NCBI GenBank assembly: GCA_016550425.1
Contig: JABXGS010000213.1
Location: 1-12,006 of the forward strand
DNA length: 12,006 bases
Source of the DNA: an archaeon
Lineage (GTDB): Archaea > Asgardarchaeota > Hermodarchaeia > Hermodarchaeales > Hermodarchaeaceae
Direction of reading: 5' to 3'
Shown: positions 1-8,329 of the stretch, one piece after another
How the letters are laid out: every line of letters begins with the position of its first letter
Numbering within the stretch: the first letter of the stretch is position 1
The notes under the pieces: generated by a model
What the model was told of the DNA's origin: nothing
Seen by the model: the letters and a program-made list of their open reading frames with translations, nothing else
Database searches by the model: none
Program-made: the position numbers and the translations under genes

Positions 1-15
1 AGTGAGGAGAAGTGA

Positions 16-1230
<1,215 letters not shown>

Positions 1231-1263
1231 GCCATTCAATTTTGGAAATTATAGCGGGGTGTG

Positions 1264-1330
1264 CATAGAACTTAAAAGGAAGCGTTGAAATTCTCGCAGA
1301 GCCGCAATTATCTTCCGCAGCCCTTATATG
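1264..1330 (+). promoter_or_regulatory. Candidate promoter elements upstream of eL30
   Basis: The 171-nt gap between rpoA2 and eL30 contains two TATA-like boxes. TTAAAA at 1272-1277 lies within a 12-base string, TTAAAAGGAAGC (1272-1283), that recurs exactly upstream of uS10. TTATAT lies at 1324-1329. With the usual archaeal spacing of about 25-27 nt they would start transcripts near 1300 or 1353, giving leaders of roughly 100 or 50 nt. This would allow eL30-nusA-uS12-uS7 to be transcribed independently of the polymerase genes. The assignment rests on sequence resemblance only. Confidence 0.35.
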
Positions 1331-1401
1331 CGAGGGCACATTGCACACTTAGTTGCAAGATGCATTGCGAGTGAAAATTTGATAGGAAAAAGTGATTCTT
1401 A

Positions 1402-1710
1402 ATGGATGCTGAAACTGCGATTCGATTGGCTGTTAAATCAGGAAAAACGGTGTTTGGTGCAAACCGGACAATCCACTTACTTCGAACTGGATCGCCACGG
1501 GTAGTAATTCTTGCAGCAAATGCACCAAACGATGTCACAGCTGAAATCAATACCCTAGCCACAACAAACCAAATACCAATTCATCAATATCGAAGCAACA
1601 GTTGGGACCTTGGCCAAATATGTGGACGCCCTCATATGGTGGCGGCTTTGGCAGTCTTAGAACCAGGGGATGCAGATATTACTGCTCTAACTGGGGCGAG
1701 GAAGAAGTGA
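1402..1710 (+). CDS. rpl30e: Large-subunit ribosomal protein eL30 (L30e)
   Basis: This is a 102-aa member of the L7Ae/L30e/S12e/Gadd45 superfamily, a large-subunit protein shared by archaea and eukaryotes and absent from bacteria. Recognisable family blocks are the N-terminal helix and SGKTVFGANRTIHLLRTG (about 13-30), the core strand VVILAANAPNDV, the IPIHQY strand, LGQICGRPHMVAALAVL, and the closing EPGDADI. The start is ATG 1402; no strong Shine-Dalgarno is visible beyond weak purines (GGAAAAAG) at about 1384-1392. The stop codon TGA overlaps the GTG start of nusA, so the two are probably translationally coupled. The position directly after rpoA2 and before nusA is the classical archaeal order, which supports the call. 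Confidence 0.95.
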   Translation: MDAETAIRLAVKSGKTVFGANRTIHLLRTGSPRVVILAANAPNDVTAEINTLATTNQIPIHQYRSNSWDLGQICGRPHMVAALAVLEPGDADITALTGARKK

Positions 1711-2171
1711 CGACCTCTGATATCAAACTAAATATGGAAGAAATCAAGCTGATGGCCCTCTTTGGCGACATCACTGGTGCTGAAGTCAAAGACTGTGTCG
1801 TCGATCAAGATGGTGAACGTATAATTTTCGTTGTCAGTCCAGGTCATCTTGGATTAGCCATCGGTCGTCGTGGTATGACGATAAAACGGGCTCGTACAAT
1901 GCTTAAACGAGACATCGATGTCGTCGAAGATGCAGACACTCCTGAAGTCTTCGTACGAAACGCACTAGCACCTGCGAAGGTCACCACTGTTAATGTCCAA
2001 GAACAGTCCAAGGGACGCAGAGTCGCTGTCGTTACCGTGAACAGTGAAAATCGAGGTCGAGTGATTGGACGTAATGGGCGTAACATCGAACGCGCGCGTC
2101 TTCTCGCAAAGAGACACCATGGAATAGACGCAATTATTATTGCTGAACCCACAGCTGAACCTTCTCAATAA
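1707..2171 (+). CDS. nusA: Archaeal NusA-like transcription factor (two KH domains)
   Basis: This 154-aa protein consists essentially of two KH RNA-binding domains. Archaeal NusA lacks the bacterial NusA N-terminal polymerase-binding and S1 domains. The first KH GxxG signature is IGRRG (VVSPGHLGLAIGRRGMTIKRAR) and the second is IGRNG (RVIGRNGRNIERARLLAKRHHG). It presumably binds nascent RNA during elongation or termination, though the archaeal role is less well defined than the bacterial one. The chosen start is GTG 1707, which overlaps the eL30 stop as GTGA and has GAGG at 1698-1701 as Shine-Dalgarno. An upstream in-frame ATG at 1602 would add 35 residues without family similarity, encoded inside eL30. 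ATG 1734 is a possible shorter start. Confidence 0.93.
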   Translation: MTTSDIKLNMEEIKLMALFGDITGAEVKDCVVDQDGERIIFVVSPGHLGLAIGRRGMTIKRARTMLKRDIDVVEDADTPEVFVRNALAPAKVTTVNVQEQSKGRRVAVVTVNSENRGRVIGRNGRNIERARLLAKRHHGIDAIIIAEPTAEPSQ

Positions 2172-2201
2172 AGACTGTATCACCGGACAGATGACAAAAG
2201 T

Positions 2202-2250
2202 TTTAAGCTCCTTTACGGAATCGCAGCACCTTGAATAATCACGAGGTTAA
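2202..2250 (+). promoter_or_regulatory. Possible internal promoter and Shine-Dalgarno before uS12
   Basis: The 79-nt gap between nusA and uS12 contains TTTTAA around 2203-2208, a weak TATA-like element, and GAGGT at 2243-2247 close to the GTG start at 2251. The Shine-Dalgarno is the better supported part, because it decides the GTG start. The promoter reading is only suggestive, since the genes could be read through from upstream. Confidence 0.3.
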
Positions 2251-2700
2251 GTGAGATTGCCTGGATCAAAATCCCCATCTGGAGAATTTGCTGGCCGAAC
2301 GCTAAAAAAGAAGCGTAAAAAACTCCGCTGGAAAGACCGATACTACAAACGACGGATGCTTCGTTTAGACGTAAAAGCCGACCCACTTGAGGGAAGCCCA
2401 CAAGCACGGGCTATCGTACTAGAAAAGGTGGGTATCGAATCAAAACAACCCAACTCTGCTATTCGGAAGTGCGTTCGTGTACAACTGATTCGTAATGGTC
2501 GACAAATAACTGCTTTTCTCCCAGGAGATGGTGCGCTCACTTATGTCGATGAACATGACGAAGTCATTGTGGAAGGAATAGGTGGCTCACGAGGAAGAGC
2601 ATTTGGTGACCTTCCGGGTGTTCGTTGGAAAGTCGTGAAATGTAATGGCGCTTCCTTAGAAGCTATGATAATCGGCAAAGTCGAAAAACCACAACGCTAG
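2251..2700 (+). CDS. rps12: Small-subunit ribosomal protein uS12
   Basis: This is a 149-aa archaeal/eukaryotic-type uS12, a decoding-centre protein that monitors codon-anticodon pairing in the A site. The diagnostic loop is [16 protein letters not shown] (65-80), followed by [18 protein letters not shown] (about 88-105) and the C-terminal [12 protein letters not shown]. The N-terminus [31 protein letters not shown] is the basic extension typical of archaeal and eukaryotic forms. The start is GTG 2251, with GAGGT a few bases upstream; TTG 2257 is an alternative with better Shine-Dalgarno spacing. No ATG fits the family's N-terminus. Gene order nusA-uS12-uS7 is conserved across archaea. Confidence 0.96.
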   Translation: MRLPGSKSPSGEFAGRTLKKKRKKLRWKDRYYKRRMLRLDVKADPLEGSPQARAIVLEKVGIESKQPNSAIRKCVRVQLIRNGRQITAFLPGDGALTYVDEHDEVIVEGIGGSRGRAFGDLPGVRWKVVKCNGASLEAMIIGKVEKPQR

Positions 2701-2715
2701 CCCAAGGTGTCAATA

Positions 2716-3354
2716 ATGTCTGCAGATTCTCCCTCTGAAACCACAACGATGACAGAAATCAAGGTATTTGGTCGTTGGAGTACTAAAGATATCGAGATCC
2801 GTGATCAAGGCCTTGCGAAATACATCAGCCTTAAGCCAGTAATCATTCCTCACACCTTTGGCCGTCATGAACACCGTCGATTTGGCAAGCGCCAAGTCCC
2901 AATCGTAGAACGATTTATCAACCGACTCATGACACCAGGCTGGGCAAATCGCCGAAGCCAAAGTGCTCGACAATCCGGTCTAATTGCTGGCAAGAAATCA
3001 ACAGCAATCCGCATCGTCCGATCAGCTTTCGAAATCATCCATCTTCGTGCAAACCAAAACCCCTTACAAATCCTCATCCAAGCCATCGAAAACGCCGCCC
3101 CTCGCGAAGAAACGACTCGTATCTCTTATGGAGGAATCAGCTACCACACCGCTTGCGATGTAGCCCCCCTCCGCCGCATTGACCTCGCCCTCCGGTTTAT
3201 CTCCGAAAGCATATGGCGCAGAAGCTTCAGCACTATCGAAGCTATTGAAGAGATAATCGCCGATGAACTTATCGCTGCTGCAAACGCCGATTCACGCAGT
3301 AACGCCGTTCGACGAAGGGAAGAAAAAGAACGAATGGCGCTTTCGGCTAGGTAA
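2716..3354 (+). CDS. rps7: Small-subunit ribosomal protein uS7
   Basis: This 212-aa uS7 nucleates assembly of the small-subunit head and lines the E site. Conserved blocks are RRFGKRQVPIVERFINRLM, NPLQILIQAIENAAPREETT, RISYGGISYHTACDVAPLRR and IDLALRFI, then the C-terminal IEEIIADELIAAANADSRSNAVRRREEKERMALSAR. ATG 2716 is preferred because AAGGTG (2704-2709) sits about 6 nt upstream as Shine-Dalgarno. GTG 2707 would add three residues and ATG 2749 would trim eleven; the region before EIKVFGRWS is poorly conserved, so the exact start is uncertain. The gene begins 15 nt after the uS12 stop, so the two are cotranscribed. Confidence 0.95.
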   Translation: MSADSPSETTTMTEIKVFGRWSTKDIEIRDQGLAKYISLKPVIIPHTFGRHEHRRFGKRQVPIVERFINRLMTPGWANRRSQSARQSGLIAGKKSTAIRIVRSAFEIIHLRANQNPLQILIQAIENAAPREETTRISYGGISYHTACDVAPLRRIDLALRFISESIWRRSFSTIEAIEEIIADELIAAANADSRSNAVRRREEKERMALSAR

Positions 3355-3437
3355 AATCCCCTTAACCAAGTTCCGCCTTCATTATGCCACACCTTGCCTA
3401 CACGCCTCTTGTAACCTTCTCAGAACCGACAACGCCA

Positions 3438-3522
3438 AAAGAGTTTTATACGCCCCACTTGAAGTGCCATCACTTGCATATTTTATGCCAGCTTAAGTTA
3501 GTACAAACGAGTTGAACAAACA
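3438..3522 (+). promoter_or_regulatory. Candidate promoter and leader of the EF1A gene
   Basis: The 168-nt gap between uS7 and EF1A contains a convincing archaeal core promoter. A purine-rich BRE-like stretch (AAAAGAG, 3437-3443) is followed by TTTATA at 3445-3450, predicting transcription from about 3475 and a leader of roughly 47 nt. A second AT-rich box (CATATTTTATG, 3477-3487) could serve a very short leader instead. The segment CACTTGAAGTGCCATCACTT (3456-3475) can form two mutually exclusive hairpins around the expected start site. No clear Shine-Dalgarno precedes the ATG at 3523. A strong separate promoter would fit the abundance of EF1A. Confidence 0.45.
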
Positions 3523-4824
3523 ATGTCCGAAAAGAAACCCCACATTAACCTCATCATAATCGGCCATGTCGATCACGGCAAGTCCACATTGATGGGGCAC
3601 ATGCTCTACAAAACAGGGGCTCTATCAAAACAAGAGATGGCAAAGCTCGAGAAGCTGGCCGAAGAGATGGATCGAGGATCCTTCAAGTTCGCTTACGTGA
3701 TGGATCGTCTCAAAGAAGAACGGGAACGTGGACTGACCATTGACCTTGCGTTCCGACGCTTTGAGACTCAGAAACACTACTTCACGATCATTGACGCTCC
3801 GGGTCACGCTGACTTCATCAAAAACATGATTACCGGAGCCAGTCAAGCTGATGCTGCAATTCTAGTAGTTTCAGCGCGTAAGGGTGAGTTTGAAGCTGGC
3901 GTGGGTGCTGGTGGTCAGACGCGCGAGCACGCTTTCCTCGCACGAACTCTGGGCATCGAGCAGCTTGTCGTTGCCATCAACAAAATGGATGACTCAACGC
4001 CAAAATGGTCTAAGGACCGATACGAAGAGATCAAGGCTGAGGTCACTGAACTGTTGAAAGGTGCACAATTTGACACCAGCAAAATCAACTTTGTTCCAGT
4101 ATCTGCTTGGACTGGTGATTTGTTAACTGACGCCAGTTCTGAGATGGACTGGTACAAGGGCCCTTCATTGCTTGCAGCAATTGATGAGTTTGTCCTACCA
4201 CCCAAACCCGTTGACCAACCTCTACGGGTACCCGTTCAGGATGTCTACACCATTACTGGTGTTGGCACCGTTCCTGTGGGCCGTGTTGAAACTGGAAAAA
4301 TGAAAATCGGTGAAAAAGTCATCTTCATGCCTCCTGGCAAAGAAGGTGAAATCAAAACAATTGAAATGCACCATGAACGGCTAGATTCTGCAGAACCTGG
4401 AGACAATATCGGTTTTAACGTCCGTGGGATCGCGAAAGGCGAAATTCGACGCGGTGATGTAATGGGACCACTCAATAAACCACCGCGTGTTGTTTCAGAG
4501 TTTGAAGGTCAAATCATTGTTATTTACCACCCCCGTGCGATTGCTGCTGGTTATACGCCAGTCATGCATGCTCACACAGCTCAGGTGGCAACGACCTTCA
4601 CAGAAATCCTTGCAAAAATTGACCCACGAACAGGTGAAACCGTTCAAGAGAAGCCTGACTTTATCAAGCAAGGTGACTCTGCAATTGTCAAACTACGACC
4701 AGTTACCCCTGTATGCTTAGAAACCTATGCCGATATGAAGCAGCTAGGTCGCTTTGCAATCCGAGATAGCGGTCGAACAGTCGCTGTTGGCATCGTTCGT
4801 AAAATCACCGAGGAGAAGAAGTAG
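3523..4824 (+). CDS. tuf: Translation elongation factor 1-alpha (aEF1A)
   Basis: This 433-aa translational GTPase delivers aminoacyl-tRNA to the ribosomal A site. All G motifs are intact: G1 GHVDHGKS (14-21), G2 switch I ERERGLTID with Thr72, G3 DAPGH (91-95), G4 NKMD (153-156) and G5 SAW (194-196). Domains 2 and 3 follow from about 235, with QDVYTITGVGTVPVGRVETG, then EMHHERL and PGDNIGFNVRG. The domain 3 end is FAIRDSGRTVAVGIV. The length matches archaeal EF1A. The GEFEAGVGAGGQTREHAFLA segment resembles TACK/Asgard and eukaryotic factors rather than the euryarchaeal form, a weak hint to lineage. The gene lies between uS7 and uS10, its usual archaeal position, and is followed by a T-rich terminator. 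Confidence 0.98.
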   Translation: MSEKKPHINLIIIGHVDHGKSTLMGHMLYKTGALSKQEMAKLEKLAEEMDRGSFKFAYVMDRLKEERERGLTIDLAFRRFETQKHYFTIIDAPGHADFIKNMITGASQADAAILVVSARKGEFEAGVGAGGQTREHAFLARTLGIEQLVVAINKMDDSTPKWSKDRYEEIKAEVTELLKGAQFDTSKINFVPVSAWTGDLLTDASSEMDWYKGPSLLAAIDEFVLPPKPVDQPLRVPVQDVYTITGVGTVPVGRVETGKMKIGEKVIFMPPGKEGEIKTIEMHHERLDSAEPGDNIGFNVRGIAKGEIRRGDVMGPLNKPPRVVSEFEGQIIVIYHPRAIAAGYTPVMHAHTAQVATTFTEILAKIDPRTGETVQEKPDFIKQGDSAIVKLRPVTPVCLETYADMKQLGRFAIRDSGRTVAVGIVRKITEEKK

Positions 4825-4850
4825 AATAGCGTTTCTTTGATATTCGCAAA

Positions 4851-4885
4851 TCTTCTCCCTCTTTCTCTTTTTTTCAACTTTTTTT
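4851..4885 (+). terminator. Pyrimidine-rich oligo-T terminator after EF1A
   Basis: An uninterrupted 25-nt pyrimidine run (4851-4875) ends with T7 (4868-4874), and a second T7 follows at 4879-4885. There is no GC-rich hairpin. Archaeal RNA polymerase terminates at oligo-T tracts in the non-template strand, so this fits an intrinsic terminator 27-60 nt after the EF1A stop. It suggests that uS10 depends at least partly on its own promoter. Confidence 0.7.
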
Positions 4886-4916
4886 GAGTGGAAACACTGT
4901 GGATATGCAAAAACAG

Positions 4917-4961
4917 TTAAAAGGAAGCAAACATTCGGGTTGAATCCCAAAGTCTCTTTGG
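4917..4961 (+). promoter_or_regulatory. Candidate uS10 promoter box and leader hairpin
   Basis: TTAAAAGGAAGC at 4917-4928 repeats exactly the 12 bases found upstream of eL30 (1272-1283). Its TTAAAA could serve as a TATA box, placing transcription start near 4945, about 27 nt before the uS10 ATG. In that leader, CCAAAG (4947-4952) and CTTTGG (4956-4961) form a perfect 6-bp hairpin with a 3-nt loop, ending 10 nt before the start codon, where a Shine-Dalgarno would be expected; none is seen. Both elements are inferred from sequence alone. Confidence 0.35.
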
Positions 4962-4971
4962 TGTAGTAGTA

Positions 4972-5280
4972 ATGGCGCAAAAAGCTCGGATTCGACTATC
5001 AAGTACGGACATTCCCAAGTTAAACGAAGTGTGCAATCAAGTCCAATCTATTGTTTCTCGGACTGGAGTTCACATGTCAGGTCCAATTCCCTTACCCACA
5101 AAGACGCTCAAAGTCCATACTCGAAAATCCCCATGTGGAGAAGGAACACCCACTTGGGATCATTGGCAAATGCGCATCCACAAACGACTTATTGATTTAG
5201 ACGCAGACGAACGCACCATGCGTCAAATCATGCGCATCCGAGTACCAGATGAAGTTTTTATCGAAATCACTTTGAAATAA
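4972..5280 (+). CDS. rps10: Small-subunit ribosomal protein uS10
   Basis: This is a 102-aa archaeal uS10, a head protein of the small subunit. Family marks are the N-terminal [66 protein letters not shown], and the closing [15 protein letters not shown]. Length and both ends match archaeal and eukaryotic S10/S20 forms, so ATG 4972 is secure. The gene follows EF1A as usual in archaea but is separated from it by 147 nt holding a terminator and a possible promoter. No strong oligo-T tract follows its stop. Confidence 0.97.
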   Translation: MAQKARIRLSSTDIPKLNEVCNQVQSIVSRTGVHMSGPIPLPTKTLKVHTRKSPCGEGTPTWDHWQMRIHKRLIDLDADERTMRQIMRIRVPDEVFIEITLK

Positions 5281-5356
5281 TGTTTCACACTTCTGAAATT
5301 GTAAAAACAAGGCTTATGACTACTAGCTAATTCTTGATTAACAACATATCCCTAAT

Positions 5357-5395
5357 CGAAACGCTATTTAGCACAAGACCGCCTCCTTGTGGTTG
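5357..5395 (+). promoter_or_regulatory. Candidate promoter giving a leaderless transcript
   Basis: CGAAACGC (5357-5364), BRE-like, precedes TATTTA (5365-5370). A start site about 25-27 nt downstream of the box centre falls at about 5392-5396, essentially on the GTG codons at 5389 and 5395 of the next gene. There is no Shine-Dalgarno before them (the sequence is CCTCCTT, the opposite polarity). Together this fits a leaderless mRNA. Confidence 0.45.
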
Positions 5396-5943
5396 TGACT
5401 GATCGTAATCCTCGTTCCACTCTAACAATTGTCCTTTGTGGCAGCCTCATAGTCTATGTAGCAGTAGCAATCATTATTCTACCCTTCATAGCTCCTAGTA
5501 TAATTGTTCGCGAGGATCTAATTATTGCAATTTTACAAGGCGCCTTAGTATACCTTGTTCTTTTCCTGGTCTTTCTATTACCAGCAAGCTATGTTTATTG
5601 GAGCTACCGCATTGATGTAAAGATACTGGGTCCAAAGCTAGCAGGTGCTGAACCTGGCGAAGAACTAAAACTTACCGTCGTTGTGGGCTTTCCAAGAAAC
5701 GCGCCTCCGAAGGGAGCATTGATAGAAGCGTTTTTCGACAAACTCAACATTTACGCCCAAAAACTCGAATCCAGCCCCACTGAAGTCCAAATTCAAATCC
5801 CTGATGTCTCTTCAGGGTACCACACCATCACTATTCAGGTCACTCAAGAGGGGTATTTCAAAGGGACAAATTCCTATGAACTTCTTGTTGCCACCAGCGA
5901 AGTTCAAGACAGAATAGAACCAGAAAATCGTAATTACGAGTAA
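5389..5943 (+). CDS. Unrecognised membrane protein, two TM helices plus Ig-like tail
   Basis: I do not recognise a family for this 184-aa protein. It has a short polar N-terminus, a hydrophobic helix at about 11-34, a second at about 44-70, and then a soluble portion of about 110 residues. That portion (about 76-169) alternates short hydrophobic strands (RIDVKILGP, ELKLTVVVGF, EVQIQIPDV, YHTITIQVTQEGYF, YELLVAT) in a pattern like an immunoglobulin/fibronectin-type beta sandwich, with PxGEEL and SSGYHT turns. It ends in an acidic tail. Two helices with a hairpin topology would put both termini on the same side of the membrane; which side cannot be told. The start is GTG 5389, or GTG 5395 if the transcript is leaderless. 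It converges on the SPOUT gene with a 10-bp gap. Base use resembles its neighbours, so nothing suggests recent transfer. Confidence 0.75.
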   Translation: MVVTDRNPRSTLTIVLCGSLIVYVAVAIIILPFIAPSIIVREDLIIAILQGALVYLVLFLVFLLPASYVYWSYRIDVKILGPKLAGAEPGEELKLTVVVGFPRNAPPKGALIEAFFDKLNIYAQKLESSPTEVQIQIPDVSSGYHTITIQVTQEGYFKGTNSYELLVATSEVQDRIEPENRNYE

Positions 5944-5953
5944 TTTTGATTAC

Positions 5954-6841
5954 CTACACGTACGTACTTTCAAGGTATCGAAACACGGTAAGGCCTATTT
6001 GAACTGCTTCTTCTGTTCGAATTGTTGCAGTACCTTGATTCCTGACCAAGTTAACAGAACAATCAACGACTTTAGCTACATCGATCTGTTCCCGTTGAAG
6101 AATCTCAGAAAGACCCTCATCATAACTCCCAAAAATCAAAAGAAGCCGCTTATGGTTCTGCCATTTAACTCCGATTTCTCTAGAAAGCTCTTCTACGGGT
6201 TTGCCTTTCCGACTTGTTGCAATAACATATTTGTACTCATGGTTTTCTTGCAAAAACTTGCCTAAAGGTAGATCTAAACATCGAACGTTAAAGCCCCAAT
6301 ACTGTTGGAATCGAGGAGGAGAAGACTGAGTTGCAATTAAGTTACCTGTTTTAGTTCGTGTAATTTGAACTGTAATACGTTTTGGAAATTTAGTAAGGTT
6401 GGATTTTACCAATGGGAGAGGTGATTCTACACCAACGTCAACCATGAGTTTTCCTCTATGTTGGAATACTACTCCTTCTCGCATTTCACCTTGTTTGAGC
6501 TGGGATGCTTTCTTAACCAGAGGGTGATGAGGGGTGCGTAATGGAGGAAGCAACCCCACATATTGGAGTTCAGGTAACTTAGCAAAGAGATGTTTTCGGA
6601 GATATTGGGGTGTTTCAATATACTCCAATACGCGCGATATGAATCGGAGATTCTTGGCTTGTTTCTGATTCTCTTTATCCTTAAAGAGTAGAATTTCATC
6701 CACTTGAAAAATGGCACTTGCACGTGCAATTCGTCCAATCTGCTGGGTCTTTTGTGCTTTGCTAGAATAAACGTCGATAAATGAAGTGGGGATGGCAATG
6801 GCAAGGGAAAGTAGTCTTCGGGGCGCTTCCTTCTTTGTCAT
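5954..6841 (-). CDS. SPOUT-class RNA methyltransferase (COG2106/DUF171, SPOUT1-like)
   Basis: This 295-aa protein belongs to the archaeal/eukaryotic SPOUT family related to human SPOUT1 (C9orf114/CENP-32). These are knotted SAM-dependent enzymes; the family is linked to N3-methylation of uridine in large-subunit rRNA, but the exact target here is inferred. Diagnostic segments are LSLAIAIPTSFI (11-22), TPQYLRKHLF (77-86), IATSRKG (207-213), FGSYDEGL (237-244) and the SAM-binding knot NLVRNQGTATIRTEEAV (264-280). Residues of about 114-172 form the inserted beta-rich domain that interrupts the catalytic fold. The start ATG (6841-6839) is 15 nt after the rtcB stop, so it is probably the last gene of the archease-rtcB operon. 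In many archaea this gene directly precedes uL3; here it lies nearby but is inverted and separated from uL3 by rtcB, archease and a tRNA. Confidence 0.88.
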   Translation of the reverse strand: MTKKEAPRRLLSLAIAIPTSFIDVYSSKAQKTQQIGRIARASAIFQVDEILLFKDKENQKQAKNLRFISRVLEYIETPQYLRKHLFAKLPELQYVGLLPPLRTPHHPLVKKASQLKQGEMREGVVFQHRGKLMVDVGVESPLPLVKSNLTKFPKRITVQITRTKTGNLIATQSSPPRFQQYWGFNVRCLDLPLGKFLQENHEYKYVIATSRKGKPVEELSREIGVKWQNHKRLLLIFGSYDEGLSEILQREQIDVAKVVDCSVNLVRNQGTATIRTEEAVQIGLTVFRYLESTYV

Positions 6842-6856
6842 TCTCGTTTACCATAC

Positions 6857-8305
6857 TTAGCCTTTCACAACACCCAAGGGAATTTGGCTTGCCACTTTTC
6901 GTGAGATATCGGCACCATGCACTGAATCAACCACAACATGTACATCCTTGTATGCATTAGGCGCTTCTTCAGCTAGGATCTTTGTACTGATTGACCGAAC
7001 CACCTCGCCTTTAGATTCGAGAGCGTGCTTTACATCTCGTCCATGGTATTTTCGAATAGCTGCTCTTCGTGACATTGCCCGACCTGCACCATGACATGTG
7101 GAGCCAAAAGTTTCTTTCATTGCTTGTTCTGTACCAACCAATACATAAGACGCCGTACCCATGGAACCGCCAATTAATACTGGTTGACCAACTGAACGAT
7201 AGTCTTGTGGAATCTTTGGGTGCCCTGGACCAAAGGAACGAGTTGCACCTTTCCGGTGAACATACAAATCACGTTTCGAACCATTTAAGACATGGGTCTC
7301 AAACTTGCAGATGTTATGTGTTACATCATAAATCAAATTCAAACCCATGGAATCCCAGTCCCGCTTAAAAACAGCTTCAAATCCTTCGCGAATCCAATGC
7401 GTCATAACTTGCCGGTTACAAAACGCAAAATTCACTGCTGCCTTCATTGCCGCATAATAGTCCTGCCCTTCCTGTGAGGTAGCAGGAGCACAAACTAGCT
7501 GTCGATCAGGTAACCAAATATTATATTTTTTAACTGCAGCCTCCATCCGCTCTAGATAATCAGTGGCAACTTGATGACCAAAACCCCGTGAGCCACAATG
7601 TAACATAACAACAACTTGATTCTTCTCAAGACCGAAGACTTGAGCCGAAGTCTCATCAAAGATTTTTTCGATCCTTTGAACTTCAAGATAATGGTTTCCA
7701 GCGCCTAAAGTTCCTAATTGGGGGCGTCCACGACGTCTCGCTTTTTCAGAAATTTGTGGAGCTGTAATAGCAGCTCCCTCCATTCCTCCGCCCTCCTCGC
7801 AATGTACTAAATCGGCTTCCACACCGTGATCATTTTCTACTGCCCATCGTGCACCAAGTCGTATAACGTCATTAAATTGCCTTTCACTCAACCGAATTTT
7901 ACCTTTTGATCCAACACCTGCAGGAACCCGATTAAATAGTTCATCAACTAACTGTCGTAACTTGGGTTTTACCTCATCATGTGTTAAGTTTGTCCGGATT
8001 AATCGAACGCCACAATTTATGTCAAATCCAGTACATCCCGCTGAAATTATCCCATCTTCAGCATCAAAGGCTCCAACCGCTCCCATCGGAAGCCCGTATC
8101 CCCAATGAGCATCAGGCATCGCCAGAACGGGCTCAATAACCCCTGGAAGTGTGGCAACATTAGTCAATTGCTCAATAGCTGCATCCTCTAAGGTGTTGAT
8201 GATCTTCTTTGAACCAATAATTTTCGCACCGACATTCATTCGAGGCCGGGCTGTCTTATCAAGCCACCATCGAAACTCGTCTTGTTGTACCAACTTTTCT
8301 TTCAT
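6857..8305 (-). CDS. rtcB: tRNA-splicing ligase RtcB
   Basis: This 482-aa Mn- and GTP-dependent ligase joins 2',3'-cyclic-phosphate (or 3'-phosphate) and 5'-OH RNA ends, and is the tRNA exon ligase of archaea. Metal and nucleotide-binding residues are visible: MPDAHWGYGLPMGAV (63-77), GFDINCGVRL with Asp95 and Cys98, GAGNH with His205, LHCGSRGFGHQV with His236, and DVTHN with His330. The guanylylated histidine is His405 in CHGAGRAMSR. The length matches the family, with no intein, although inteins are known in some archaeal RtcB proteins. The start is ATG 8305-8303, preceded by a near-perfect Shine-Dalgarno (GAGGTGAT, complement of 8311-8318). It sits 24 nt after archease, its activating partner, and close to an intron-containing tRNA. 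Confidence 0.98.
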   Translation of the reverse strand: MKEKLVQQDEFRWWLDKTARPRMNVGAKIIGSKKIINTLEDAAIEQLTNVATLPGVIEPVLAMPDAHWGYGLPMGAVGAFDAEDGIISAGCTGFDINCGVRLIRTNLTHDEVKPKLRQLVDELFNRVPAGVGSKGKIRLSERQFNDVIRLGARWAVENDHGVEADLVHCEEGGGMEGAAITAPQISEKARRRGRPQLGTLGAGNHYLEVQRIEKIFDETSAQVFGLEKNQVVVMLHCGSRGFGHQVATDYLERMEAAVKKYNIWLPDRQLVCAPATSQEGQDYYAAMKAAVNFAFCNRQVMTHWIREGFEAVFKRDWDSMGLNLIYDVTHNICKFETHVLNGSKRDLYVHRKGATRSFGPGHPKIPQDYRSVGQPVLIGGSMGTASYVLVGTEQAMKETFGSTCHGAGRAMSRRAAIRKYHGRDVKHALESKGEVVRSISTKILAEEAPNAYKDVHVVVDSVHGADISRKVASQIPLGVVKG

Positions 8306-8320
8306 AATGCATCACCTCTT
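8306..8320 (-). promoter_or_regulatory. Strong Shine-Dalgarno of rtcB
   Basis: Read on the minus strand, GAAGAGGTGATGCATT precedes ATG. GAGGTGAT is close to fully complementary to the 3' end of archaeal 16S rRNA and is about 5 nt from the start codon. It is the strongest ribosome-binding site in the window and falls in the archease-rtcB spacer, so rtcB can be translated independently of archease. Confidence 0.75.
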
Positions 8321-8329
8321 CTTTATCTT

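Noticed and set aside
1602..1706. In-frame ATG 35 codons upstream of the nusA start
   Set aside because: The extension lies inside eL30, encodes cysteine- and tryptophan-rich sequence unlike NusA, and has no Shine-Dalgarno; GTG 1707 has one and gives the normal family length.
3263..3496. 77-codon plus-strand frame after uS7
   Set aside because: It overlaps the uS7 C-terminus out of frame and runs through the EF1A promoter; no ribosome-binding site or family match.
4936..4948. T-arm-like string (GGGTTGAATCCC) before uS10
   Set aside because: It resembles a tRNA T-loop, but no acceptor, D- or anticodon arm surrounds it; chance similarity.
7069..7477. Plus-strand frames antisense to rtcB
   Set aside because: They lie wholly within an intact rtcB with all catalytic motifs; compositional shadows.
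6857..8305. Intein in RtcB
   Set aside because: Some archaeal RtcB proteins carry one, but this protein is 482 aa with uninterrupted conserved blocks.
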